NCBI GenBank assembly: GCA_900320285.1 | Contig: ONRQ01000005.1 | Coordinates: 1-53,720 of the forward strand | Direction of reading: 5' to 3' | DNA length: 53,720 bases | From: an uncultured Eubacteriales bacterium | GTDB lineage: Bacteria > Bacillota > Clostridia > Peptostreptococcales > Anaerovoracaceae | In this document: in pieces, positions 8,177 through 16,066 of the stretch | How positions within the stretch are numbered: the first letter of the stretch is position 1 | Layout of the letters: every line of letters begins with the position of its first letter | Made by a program: the position numbers and the translations under genes | Notes under the pieces: generated by a model | Seen by the model: only the letters and a program-made list of their open reading frames with translations | Told to the model about the DNA's origin: nothing | Databases searched by the model: none

Positions 8177-8842
8177 ATGAATAACAGAGTCAACGGAAAG
8201 AACGAAAAAGTGGAAGTCGTCTTCATTATGGACAGGAGCGGATCGATGGGCGGTCTTGAGGCGGATACTATCGGGGGCTTCAATGCGATGCTGGCGAAAC
8301 AGAAGGAGGAGTCGGACAACATTATCTGGTCAACAGTCCTCTTTGATCACATTTCTCAGGTGGTCCATGACAGAGTACCGGTAGAAAAAGTGAAAGAGCT
8401 GGACAGCGATACGTATTATGTCAGAGGCAGTACGGCGCTGCTCGACGCGGTCGGAGGAGCTATCCGTCATATAGGTAATGTGCACAAGTATGCCAGAGAG
8501 GAGGACAGACCTTCCAGGACGCTCTTTGTAATAACGACTGACGGCATGGAGAATTCCAGTGTGATCTTCGACTACAGGCGAGTGAAGCGCATGATCGAAA
8601 GACAGCAGAAAAAGTACGGATGGGAATTCATATTCCTCGGCGCCAACATGGATGCGGTAGGTGTGGCCGGCAGGATGGGCATAGCTCCGGAAAGGTCTGC
8701 CAGATTCCATAACGATGGTATCGGCATTGCGAAGAACTTTTCAGTAGTGTCGGAGTCCATGACGAAGATGGCGAGAGGATACACTCTCGCTGCAGACGAA
8801 CTTGACGAGATACGTGAGGATTACGCATGCAGAGCGAAATAA
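8177..8842 (+). CDS. von Willebrand factor A (vWA) domain protein, TerY-like
   Basis: This 221-residue protein is essentially a single vWA domain. The metal-ion-dependent adhesion site is intact: DRSGSMGG at residues 19-26 (DxSxS), GSTALLDA supplying the Thr, and TTDGMEN the distal Asp. There is no signal peptide, so it acts in the cytoplasm, like TerY-type vWA proteins of tellurite/stress clusters. The start at 8177 has AAGGAAGGA 6 nt upstream; the in-frame ATG at 8093 overlaps no such site. The next gene is a macro-domain protein. The pair suggests a stress or signalling role, but no ter genes are visible. Confidence 0.82.
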   Translation: MNNRVNGKNEKVEVVFIMDRSGSMGGLEADTIGGFNAMLAKQKEESDNIIWSTVLFDHISQVVHDRVPVEKVKELDSDTYYVRGSTALLDAVGGAIRHIGNVHKYAREEDRPSRTLFVITTDGMENSSVIFDYRRVKRMIERQQKKYGWEFIFLGANMDAVGVAGRMGIAPERSARFHNDGIGIAKNFSVVSESMTKMARGYTLAADELDEIREDYACRAK

Positions 8843-8894
8843 TGGTTCAGCACATTTCTGAAAAAGGAATAGGCGATGAAAAAAGTATATAGTG

Positions 8895-8930
8895 TATAAT
8901 ATAGGCAGCGCATCGTACCGGTGCGCTGCC
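8895..8930 (+). promoter_or_regulatory. -10 box and 5'-terminal hairpin before the macro-domain gene
   Basis: TATAAT at 8895-8900 puts the start point near 8907. A GGCAGCGCA...TGCGCTGCC hairpin (8904-8930) would therefore form at the very 5' end of the mRNA, where such stems stabilise transcripts. GTACCGGTG occurs twice (8915-8923 and 8931-8939), the second copy running into the GGTGAGG ribosome binding site. No good -35 box is visible, so an activator or alternative sigma factor is possible. Confidence 0.45.
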
Positions 8931-8949
8931 GTACCGGTGAGGTAATTAA

Positions 8950-10083
8950 ATGGCACTTCAGATAATACGAAATAACATAATAAATGTAGAAGCCGATGCG
9001 ATAGTCAACACGGCCAATCCCGCAGTCGGGGTCGGAAGAGGCGTCGATCAGTCGATATATGAAGCAGCCGGATGGGAAAAGCTGCTCGAAGCCAGAGAAA
9101 AGATCGGAGAAATGTCTCCGGGAGAGGCGGCCTGGACACCTGCGTTTGATTTGCATGCGAAATACATAATCCACACGGTTGGACCGGCCTGGCGTGGGGG
9201 CAGTTTTGGTGAGCGCGAAACTGTGGCTGAATGCTACAGCAGATCGCTTAAACTGGCGGCGGATCTGGATTGCGAATCAATAGCATTTCCCCTTATCGCT
9301 ACAGGTACGTATGGTTTTCCTAAGGATGAAGCGCTTCGCATCGCTATATCAGAGATCAGCAGATTCCTGCTCTCTAATGAGATGGAAGTCCTGCTGGTTG
9401 TTTATGACAAAGAGTCCTTTGAAGTATCGGGCAAGCTCTTTTCGGACATTAAATCGTATATTGGAGACCGTGAGGCTGAATATGAAGCGGTATGCCGTTC
9501 GTCGGGTCCGGTAAAAGCAAACGGCCCTATGCCGCCGCAATCATCCGGCGGGCGTGGCCTTCTTAACAGGCTGCTGCGGGAAAGAAAATCAGAAGAACAC
9601 ATCCTTATGGAGAAAGAGGTCTCCATGGATGCCGGTTATGATCTTTCTGAAGCTGAGGACGATGCAGAATTCGAGTCTGCATATATGGATGTGCAGGCAC
9701 TTCCGATAGAAGGGAAGTCGCTTGATGAACGGCTGGAGCATCTGGATAAAACCTTTCAGCAGTATCTTTTTATGCTGATAGACAGACGCGGGCTGACCGA
9801 TCCGGAAGTCTATAAAAAAGCGAATATAGACAGAAAGCATTTCTCCAAGATAAGGAGCAATGTCGATTACTCGCCAAGCAAAAAAACAGCGCTCGCGCTG
9901 GCAATAGCTCTCGAGCTCAGCCTCGATGAAACAAAGGACCTGCTCGGCCGCGCAGGACTCGCGCTCTCACCGAGCATAATGTCAGATAAGATAATCGAGT
10001 ACTGCATCGAGACCTGCAACTACGATATATACGAGATCAACTGCATCTTATTCAAATATGATCAGCCAACGCTCGGCGTTTAG
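8950..10083 (+). CDS. Macro-domain protein with C-terminal XRE-like helical domain
   Basis: This 377-residue protein has two parts. Residues 1-165 are a macro domain, with VNTANPAVGVGRGVDQSIY and PLIATGTYGFPKDEA forming the ADP-ribose pocket. Bacterial relatives remove ADP-ribose from proteins or deacetylate O-acetyl-ADP-ribose. After a variable acidic linker (about 170-255), residues 255-377 form a helical domain with DRRGLTDPEVYKKANIDRKHFSKIRS and ALAIALELSLDETKDLLGRAG. That domain looks like a helix-turn-helix fold and recurs, from memory, on clostridial macro proteins. The start is fixed by GGTGAGG 9 nt upstream. It follows the vWA gene but seems to have its own promoter. Confidence 0.85.
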   Translation: MALQIIRNNIINVEADAIVNTANPAVGVGRGVDQSIYEAAGWEKLLEAREKIGEMSPGEAAWTPAFDLHAKYIIHTVGPAWRGGSFGERETVAECYSRSLKLAADLDCESIAFPLIATGTYGFPKDEALRIAISEISRFLLSNEMEVLLVVYDKESFEVSGKLFSDIKSYIGDREAEYEAVCRSSGPVKANGPMPPQSSGGRGLLNRLLRERKSEEHILMEKEVSMDAGYDLSEAEDDAEFESAYMDVQALPIEGKSLDERLEHLDKTFQQYLFMLIDRRGLTDPEVYKKANIDRKHFSKIRSNVDYSPSKKTALALAIALELSLDETKDLLGRAGLALSPSIMSDKIIEYCIETCNYDIYEINCILFKYDQPTLGV

Positions 10084-10097
10084 GAAAGGAGAATGAC

Positions 10098-10382
10098 ATG
10101 GAGATCCTGAATGTAACATACAAATGTAAAAAAGGAATGAGGGAGAAGTTTCTTGAGACAATAAAGGCCGAGGGTCTCGACGCCGCCAGCCGCGCAGAGG
10201 CGGGAAATATCAAATATGATTTCTACTTTGCCGATGCGGATCCTGACGAGCTGTTTCTCTTTGAAAAGTGGCGTGATGAAGAGGCTGTAAAAAGCCATAA
10301 CACAGAGCCGCACTTCAGGAGGTTCGGTGAGCTGAAGGCAGAGTTTGTGAACGAAACCGTGCTTGAGCGTTATTCTAAGTAA
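10098..10382 (+). CDS. Antibiotic biosynthesis monooxygenase (ABM)-fold protein
   Basis: This 94-residue protein has the ferredoxin-like ABM dimer pattern: an N-terminal strand (ILNVTYKCKKG), a helix (REKFLETIKAEGL), strands (IKYDFYFADADP, ELFLFEKWRDEEAVKSH) and a final helix after PHFRRFGEL. The LFEKWRDEEAVKSHNTEPHF segment is the family hallmark. Members include quinol monooxygenases, haem-degrading enzymes and many unknowns. No haem ligand set can be recognised with confidence. It follows the macro gene by 14 nt and has a strong AAAGGAG site. Confidence 0.8.
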   Translation: MEILNVTYKCKKGMREKFLETIKAEGLDAASRAEAGNIKYDFYFADADPDELFLFEKWRDEEAVKSHNTEPHFRRFGELKAEFVNETVLERYSK

Positions 10383-10395
10383 AAAGAAGGTTTAA

Positions 10396-10788
10396 GTGTA
10401 CAGATCGATAAAGGTTGTTGCAGCTATAATAATAGAAAACGGCAGCTTCTTCGCGACCCAGCGCGGCTACGGGGCGTGGAAGGACTGGTGGGAATTTCCG
10501 GGCGGCAAAATTGAGGCTGGAGAGACTCCGGAGGAGGCGCTCGTAAGAGAGATAAAAGAGGAGCTCGATACGCTGATATCCGTTGATGAATTATTCATGA
10601 CTGTGGAGTATGATTATCCTGAATTCCATATCTCCATGGATTGTTTCATTTGCAGCGTGATCAGCGGTGAACTGACTCTGCTTGAGCATGAGTCAGCAAG
10701 ATGGCTTCCGCTCAGGGACCCGTGGCAGGTCAGATGGCTGCCTTCGGATATAGAAGTTGTTCAAAAACTTAAAGAGAGGTCAGAGTGA
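10396..10788 (+). CDS. Nudix hydrolase, MutT/NudG-like (d)NTP pyrophosphohydrolase
   Basis: This 130-residue enzyme cleaves nucleoside di- or triphosphates. The Nudix box runs from GGKIEAGETPEEAL to VREIKEELD; its catalytic REIKEE core is intact. The usual Gly after EEx is Asp, giving ELDTLISV, which is typical of NudG-like CTP pyrophosphatases. WWEFPGGK precedes the box. It starts with GTG at 10396, with AAGAAGG 5 nt upstream. Its stop codon overlaps the next gene's GTG, so the two are translationally coupled. It is probably a house-cleaning enzyme for damaged nucleotides. Confidence 0.87.
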   Translation: MYRSIKVVAAIIIENGSFFATQRGYGAWKDWWEFPGGKIEAGETPEEALVREIKEELDTLISVDELFMTVEYDYPEFHISMDCFICSVISGELTLLEHESARWLPLRDPWQVRWLPSDIEVVQKLKERSE

Positions 10789-11342
10789 ACCACATCAATA
10801 ATGACATGGACCATATACTGATGAGAAGATCCCAGAACACTCTCATCGTAGTGGGAACGGGGACCATATTGTTCAGCGTCTGGACTGTAGTTAAGACGCT
10901 GAGCTCGTTTGTCCTGCTCAAGGATGAGGTGATTGCTTCCGTAAGAAATACTGCCGATGAAGTGGGCTTTATTTTATCCGAGCAACAACTTTTCTATATT
11001 GTGCTTGTGATCATGCTGATATTCCTGATTCTGTTTCTGGCTGTCAGAATATATATCGGAATGTCGGCGATCTCAGAAGGAAGAGGGTTACGGAAGAGTA
11101 AGGGATATCTCATCCTTGTTGTCATCGTGATCATCATCAACATAACGACAGTCGCCATAAGTCTTTTTTCGGCAAAGTCGCAGGAATCCCTTGGTGCCCT
11201 CAGCAAGGATACATCATTATCATCACTTGTCATTGAACTCACATCAATAGTTATGGCGGTAGAAATGGTTTTCGCTGCGGTAAGGTTAAGAAGGGCGCGT
11301 CTCCGGGTCAGTCAGAGCTCAGTGCAGAAAGAGCAGGAATAG
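10785..11342 (+). CDS. Four-helix membrane protein of unknown function
   Basis: This 185-residue protein has hydrophobic segments at about 20-42, 66-90, 105-128 and 145-165, a basic RRARLR stretch and a polar tail. I do not recognise a family. It starts with GTG overlapping the Nudix stop codon (GTGA), with GAGAGG upstream, and the next gene follows after 3 nt. It belongs to the run of co-oriented accessory genes that continues to 18.2 kb. Confidence 0.65.
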   Translation: MNHINNDMDHILMRRSQNTLIVVGTGTILFSVWTVVKTLSSFVLLKDEVIASVRNTADEVGFILSEQQLFYIVLVIMLIFLILFLAVRIYIGMSAISEGRGLRKSKGYLILVVIVIIINITTVAISLFSAKSQESLGALSKDTSLSSLVIELTSIVMAVEMVFAAVRLRRARLRVSQSSVQKEQE

Positions 11343-11345
11343 TAT

Positions 11346-12515
11346 ATGCAGCTGGATTTTCATTACTATGCAACATATTGTGCAGCGGTCATTGCAGGCT
11401 ACACTCATGACGAGAGCCTTCAGATTGCTTATAGTGACCAGTTTACGGATTGTTGCTCAAGGACCTTGCTGCAAAAGCTGAACGGTCCGCTCAGTGCGGC
11501 AACCACTCAGCTCCAGCTTGAGCTGATGGACGCGCGTACAGATCCGACAGGCCTTCAGGATATTACAAGGATATGGGCATCGTTCCACTTCCTTCCGGGC
11601 GATCTTGACGCAAAGGTGGAGAAATACTGCGGCAAAAGATATCTGCATAAATACAGGCTCATCTGCAATACGAACAGCGCACTTCTTAAAGACACAGTAG
11701 AGCTTGCGAGGGGCAGGGGCTTGCAGGCTGAGGGTATAGCAATGCATATACTGTCAGACACATGGGCGCACCGTTATTTTGCGGGCACACCGACCCTTGC
11801 AATCAACAATGTAAATTATTACTTCTACGAACTTGTACCTGAGGGTGATGATTTCAGGGAAGTCCAGATAAAGTTCAACCACGATCCACGCAGCATAGAT
11901 GATCCTGAAAAGAGCATCTATACAAACAGCCTGTATCAGAGCAATGAGAATTCTATAATGAATCTGGGACATGGCCGGGCAGGACACTTCCCGGACTATG
12001 GTTTTGCCCGTTACAAATATCTTCCTGCATGGGGCGGATATAAGGAAATATTGAAAGATAATCCTTCCGATTATTATCATGCGTTCTGCCAGATGACTTT
12101 TGCTCTCAGGTGTCTGAGGACCGGTGAGGAATTCGAGACCGGTGTCTATGACTTTGAAGCAGTCAAACCGTGGGAGGCTGATATAAAGAATTTGCTCGAG
12201 AAGCGTCAGATCGATGCATCGGCAGACTGGAAAGCTCTTGCCGAAAAGCTCTCGGGCTGTGAAATCGAAGACTTTGACATCGATAAATACCAGAACGAAT
12301 ATACAGCAGCTGAAGGAGAAGCCCGGGATGATACCTTCCTCGGAAGGTTCATCATGGCTGCTCTCGCGCAGAAGAGCATGGTGACCAACAGAATATTCAC
12401 ATCCGGGAATCCGATTGCCGGTGTTTCAGTAGACTTCGCAAAAGGAGGATTCAGAGGGATAAAAGATTTCCAGAAGCTTGCGAAAGATTATGGAAGGAGG
12501 CAGCTGCATGACTAG
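11346..12515 (+). CDS. DUF6765-like protein, possible metal-dependent hydrolase
   Basis: This is a 389-residue soluble protein. The N-terminal block LDFHYYATYCAAVIAGYTHDESLQIAYSDQFTD and the HILSDTWAHRYFAG segment carry His and Asp residues spaced as in a helical metal site, as in the uncharacterised DUF6765 family. The fold recalls zinc-dependent phospholipase C or S1 nuclease proteins, but that comparison is inference. No signal peptide is present. It starts 3 nt after the four-helix membrane protein gene and overlaps the next by 8 nt, so it is part of a tightly packed operon. Confidence 0.65.
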   Translation: MQLDFHYYATYCAAVIAGYTHDESLQIAYSDQFTDCCSRTLLQKLNGPLSAATTQLQLELMDARTDPTGLQDITRIWASFHFLPGDLDAKVEKYCGKRYLHKYRLICNTNSALLKDTVELARGRGLQAEGIAMHILSDTWAHRYFAGTPTLAINNVNYYFYELVPEGDDFREVQIKFNHDPRSIDDPEKSIYTNSLYQSNENSIMNLGHGRAGHFPDYGFARYKYLPAWGGYKEILKDNPSDYYHAFCQMTFALRCLRTGEEFETGVYDFEAVKPWEADIKNLLEKRQIDASADWKALAEKLSGCEIEDFDIDKYQNEYTAAEGEARDDTFLGRFIMAALAQKSMVTNRIFTSGNPIAGVSVDFAKGGFRGIKDFQKLAKDYGRRQLHD

Positions 12516-13050
12516 ATTCGGACGGATCCTCAACACAATTGCAGCCCTGATCACGATCGCATTTAGTGTGCTTCTGTTTTACATGGATGCCATACACGGC
12601 CTTAAACTTATCCTTCTGGTTATACAGACGACCATGAGCCTGAGAGGCTTTCAGGCAATAGCCTACTACATTTCCATGGGAAGGCACATGGTTGGCGGAC
12701 AGAATGTACTTTACAGGGGCATGATCTTCCTCGATCTGGGTATACTCGCAGGCACCATTTTTGAGCATCCGGCGATATATACTCTGGTCTACATTTCGTT
12801 GCTGCATGTTTTCGCCGGAGCAGTCTCTATGCTGAGAGCCAACGAATCCCGAAAGATCGGAGCACCATGGAGACTGAAGATGGCATATGGTATAACGAAT
12901 GTTCTCCTCGCAATAGCAGTCGTGATATCCGGAATCGTATCAAGCCAGATCAGAGTCGCGGTCTGGATATACAGTATAGGAATCATATATTCATCGATCC
13001 TGCGCTTAATAACAGCGTTCAGGAAGACAGAGATCGTATATATTCAGTAA
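12508..13050 (+). CDS. Multi-helix membrane protein of unknown function
   Basis: This 180-residue protein has about six hydrophobic segments spread along its length, ending in a basic LITAFRKTEIVYIQ tail. It resembles DUF308/HdeD-like membrane proteins in size and helix pattern, but I cannot assign it. The start at 12508 (MTRFGRIL) follows AAGGAGG by 7 nt and lies inside the end of the preceding gene, giving an 8-nt overlap and translational coupling. Confidence 0.6.
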   Translation: MTRFGRILNTIAALITIAFSVLLFYMDAIHGLKLILLVIQTTMSLRGFQAIAYYISMGRHMVGGQNVLYRGMIFLDLGILAGTIFEHPAIYTLVYISLLHVFAGAVSMLRANESRKIGAPWRLKMAYGITNVLLAIAVVISGIVSSQIRVAVWIYSIGIIYSSILRLITAFRKTEIVYIQ

Positions 13051-13066
13051 GACAGGAAAGCAGAAC

Positions 13067-14188
13067 ATGGCAGACATATTCGATTATCTTAAATGGAGAG
13101 GCGTTCTGTCTTTCAGAGAAGATCCGTTCAACGAGGTAGATAATCTTGTCCTCGCTATGTTGTCATATTCTGATTTCGATGGCATACTCGAAGACAGTTT
13201 CAAAATAGTCAGTCTAAGAACAGCTGACAGAAAATACTTTGAAAAGCATTCACGCGCACTAGCCAGGAGCAGCATGTTCCATTTTGTACGGGCGCCGCTG
13301 CTCATGGACGACATGCTGAAAGGCAGCCGTTTCCGCGACACCGTACTCACCAAATACGTAGACATAATCAACAGCGACAAGGATATGCAGATGGCTGCAG
13401 TGACATTTCTGCTGAGCGACGGCAGCGCGTATGTAGCTTTCAGAGGCACCGACACTACTGTAGCCGGGTGGAAGGAAGACTTCAACATGAGCTACATGCC
13501 TGAAACAGAGGGGCAGCTGAGCGCTGTGCGCTATCTGAATGAGGTCGGTGCAAAGATAAAAAGGCCTATACGTGTCGGGGGCCATTCCAAAGGCGGCAAC
13601 TTCGCCGTATATGCTTCCGCCTTCTGTGAAAGGGAGATCCAGGACCGCATCATTGCTGTGTATACAAATGACGGACCGGGTTTCCGTAATGAAGTGATGG
13701 AGCGGGAAGCGTTTAAGCGTATTCTTCCAAAGGTGGTGAGCATAGTCCCGGATACATCGATCATAGGGATGCTGCTTACCAGCAATGTGGGGCACGTTGT
13801 CGTAAAAAGCAGAGAAAGGGGATTGCGGCAGCACGACGCCCTGACATGGATGGTCAGGAGAAACCGGTTCAAAACAGCAAAGCAGTCTGCGCTGGGATCG
13901 TTTATCAATAAATCACAGAAGGAATGGCTCAGCAGGATAGATGACGAATCGAGAGAAATGTTCGTGAACACGCTGTTCTCTTTCTTCGAAGCGACCGGCA
14001 TGGACACTTTCGACGAGATGATTATCAACAGACGCAGCTCCGCGAAAAAGATAATGGCTACGATAAAGGGCCTTCCTAAGGAAAAACAGGCAGAGCTGAT
14101 GGCTATTCTGGGCGATCTGCTGCAGAGCAGCAGGCTTGTGTTCAGAAGTTATATCAGAAATATAAGAAGGGGCCGGCAGGACAGGTAA
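13067..14188 (+). CDS. Mbeg1-like (DUF2974) alpha/beta-hydrolase-fold protein
   Basis: This 373-residue protein has the nucleophile elbow GGHSKGGNFAVYA around residue 172 and the upstream AYVAFRGTDTTVAGWKEDFNMSY block, both typical of the DUF2974/Mbeg1-like lipase-fold family common in Clostridia. The Ser in GHSKGG is the likely nucleophile; NDGPGF supplies a candidate acid. The substrate is unknown. The C-terminal third is helical and charged. There is no signal peptide, so it is probably cytoplasmic or peripheral. It sits 16 nt after the multi-helix membrane protein gene and 15 nt before the DUF4230 gene. Confidence 0.85.
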   Translation: MADIFDYLKWRGVLSFREDPFNEVDNLVLAMLSYSDFDGILEDSFKIVSLRTADRKYFEKHSRALARSSMFHFVRAPLLMDDMLKGSRFRDTVLTKYVDIINSDKDMQMAAVTFLLSDGSAYVAFRGTDTTVAGWKEDFNMSYMPETEGQLSAVRYLNEVGAKIKRPIRVGGHSKGGNFAVYASAFCEREIQDRIIAVYTNDGPGFRNEVMEREAFKRILPKVVSIVPDTSIIGMLLTSNVGHVVVKSRERGLRQHDALTWMVRRNRFKTAKQSALGSFINKSQKEWLSRIDDESREMFVNTLFSFFEATGMDTFDEMIINRRSSAKKIMATIKGLPKEKQAELMAILGDLLQSSRLVFRSYIRNIRRGRQDR

Positions 14189-14203
14189 CGGAGGGTAAAA
14201 CAA

Positions 14204-14977
14204 ATGGCAGAGATAAATGATAACGAAATGAAGAATGCGCTCAGACAAGCCGAAAAAAGAGGCAGACGCAGGGGCTGGTTTGCCAGGATACGAGCGTTTA
14301 TCGTGGGTATTATAGTAGGCATGGCCCTTCTTACGACGTTTACGGCCTACATGCACGGTCTTGCAGTGAGGGACGCTTTCAGAGCTTTGTTCACAACCGA
14401 GACAGCTGTTGAAGACCATGACCTTACACTTATAAATCACAGGATATTCGGCTTCAAGGCTGCAGATTTTCAGGAGGCGGTACTGGGTGATGAGGAGCAG
14501 CTGAAGAAGCTCGAAGTTTACTCGAGGGAGGTCTCCGACGTGTCTACACTTACGCAGGCGGGACTCTTCAAAATAAAAGCTTTCTCAAAATACCAGCTCA
14601 TCACGTACAACGGCAAGGCTGTATATACTGTCGACCTCAGCGGTCTCACTGCTGAGGACATAACCCTTGACGAGGAGACAAAGACGGTAACAATGAAAGT
14701 GCCGGAGCCTGTGCTTGAACCTATCAACATCCCGAGCGAGAATATACAGTTCGGAGATGTCGAGAAGGAGGTTTTCGCGTTTGGAAATATAAAGCTGACG
14801 CCTGAACAGCAGGCAGAGGTCGAGACGCAGGCAAAGGCAAGGATGCTTGAAAAGCTCGAAGCAGACAATGTGATCAAAGACGCCAGAGTGGCAGCCGAGC
14901 ACTCCATCTGGGAGATTTTCCAGCCTGTGATCTCGAATCTGTCTTCTAAATACACACTGAAAGTTGAGTTTAAATAG
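14204..14977 (+). CDS. DUF4230 membrane-anchored protein
   Basis: This 257-residue protein has a basic N terminus (RRGRRRGWFARIR), one transmembrane helix at about 27-48, and an extracytoplasmic domain. SREVSDVSTLTQAGLFKIKAFSKYQLITYNGKAVYTVDLSGLT is the DUF4230 pattern, followed by a charged helical stretch and WEIFQPVISNLSS. The domain is of unknown function. A strong GGAGGG site precedes the ATG. Its end overlaps a possible TTG start of the next gene. Confidence 0.82.
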   Translation: MAEINDNEMKNALRQAEKRGRRRGWFARIRAFIVGIIVGMALLTTFTAYMHGLAVRDAFRALFTTETAVEDHDLTLINHRIFGFKAADFQEAVLGDEEQLKKLEVYSREVSDVSTLTQAGLFKIKAFSKYQLITYNGKAVYTVDLSGLTAEDITLDEETKTVTMKVPEPVLEPINIPSENIQFGDVEKEVFAFGNIKLTPEQQAEVETQAKARMLEKLEADNVIKDARVAAEHSIWEIFQPVISNLSSKYTLKVEFK

Positions 14978-16061
14978 ATTGATAAATAGAAAGACGTTAT
15001 TTTCGTTATTAATGATGTTGTGTATCTTTGGCGCGGCCTTCGTGCCGTTCGAAGATGCATATGCGGTGGCTGCCGGTGAGAAGCAGTCTTCCTTTGAGTA
15101 CAAACAGTACAGGGATCAGAATCAATACAGGAATGCACTTGACCAGAAGATGCCAAGGGTATGCTCGGCTATTGGCGGTGCTATTGATGACAAAGGCACG
15201 ATCCCTATACCGGGACTTATAAGTACATGTACTAAAACGGAAGGAAATATATCTGAATCCCCGGATTTTGTTCCGCAGGGTGTTTGCCTTGCTGACAGAT
15301 ACATACTTGTTACATCGTATCATGCAAAAAAACAGAAAAGGTCGGTTATATATGTGGTGGATAAAGCAAATAAAACACTGGTATCCACTCTTACGGTCCC
15401 GAATAAGTATCATATGGGGGGCATCGCCTTCGACGGAAGCAACATCTGGCTTACGGGTGATACCTCAGACAAGTATGAAGGAGAGCCTTTTGTACAGTAC
15501 ATCAGATATGAGGACTTCAGCCGCATGATAAATGAGCCGGTCTATGAGATCAGCAAGGATGAGATATCGGCACCGGTTTATATCAAAAATAAACCGTCTT
15601 TTCTGGAGTGTGATAACGGCATACTCTGGGTAGGCACCTACATGGGGAGGGGAAGCAGCAAAAAAGGAGTCATAAACGGATATAAAATAAATAAAAAGGA
15701 AAACGGGCCTGAGCTCAATACTTTCATGTACTCAGTAATAACAGGTATCGACAGCAGTGCACAGGGTGCCGATATCAAGGGTGACTATTTGTATGTATCC
15801 AGCTCCTATGCCGGTGCAATCGGCTCTGTCAGATCATCATTTATAACAAAATACGACATTAAAGGAATAAAAAACGGAGACGGTGATGTCAATGTCAGCG
15901 GAAAAGAGCTTAAAAGAGTCGAAGTGCCGAAGATGAACGAGGAAATAATCGTTGCGGATGGCAGAATACTCATTAATTTCGAGGCCGCTGCTGATTGCTG
16001 GATATCGACAGTTATCGCTACGGACAGACTGCTTTCAGTCAGGGATTCCATATGGAGGTAA
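14964..16061 (+). CDS. Secreted protein with a probable beta-propeller-like body
   Basis: This protein of up to 365 residues begins with an Sec signal: basic LINRKT, a hydrophobic core and a likely cut near DAYA-VAAG. The body has repeated strand pairs such as GIAFDGSNIWLTGDT, LECDNGILWVGTY and DIKGDYLYVSSSY, which suggest a propeller of about four to six blades. I do not recognise a named family. The start is uncertain: TTG at 14964 or 14979 preserves the signal peptide, neither has a convincing ribosome binding site, and the first overlaps the DUF4230 gene. Translational coupling to that gene is likely. Confidence 0.6.
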   Translation: MSLNRLINRKTLFSLLMMLCIFGAAFVPFEDAYAVAAGEKQSSFEYKQYRDQNQYRNALDQKMPRVCSAIGGAIDDKGTIPIPGLISTCTKTEGNISESPDFVPQGVCLADRYILVTSYHAKKQKRSVIYVVDKANKTLVSTLTVPNKYHMGGIAFDGSNIWLTGDTSDKYEGEPFVQYIRYEDFSRMINEPVYEISKDEISAPVYIKNKPSFLECDNGILWVGTYMGRGSSKKGVINGYKINKKENGPELNTFMYSVITGIDSSAQGADIKGDYLYVSSSYAGAIGSVRSSFITKYDIKGIKNGDGDVNVSGKELKRVEVPKMNEEIIVADGRILINFEAAADCWISTVIATDRLLSVRDSIWR

Positions 16062-16066
16062 CGGTA

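Noticed and set aside
8904-8930. Terminator of the vWA gene
   Set aside because: The hairpin lacks a U tract and lies just downstream of a TATAAT, so it is more likely the 5' end of the next transcript.
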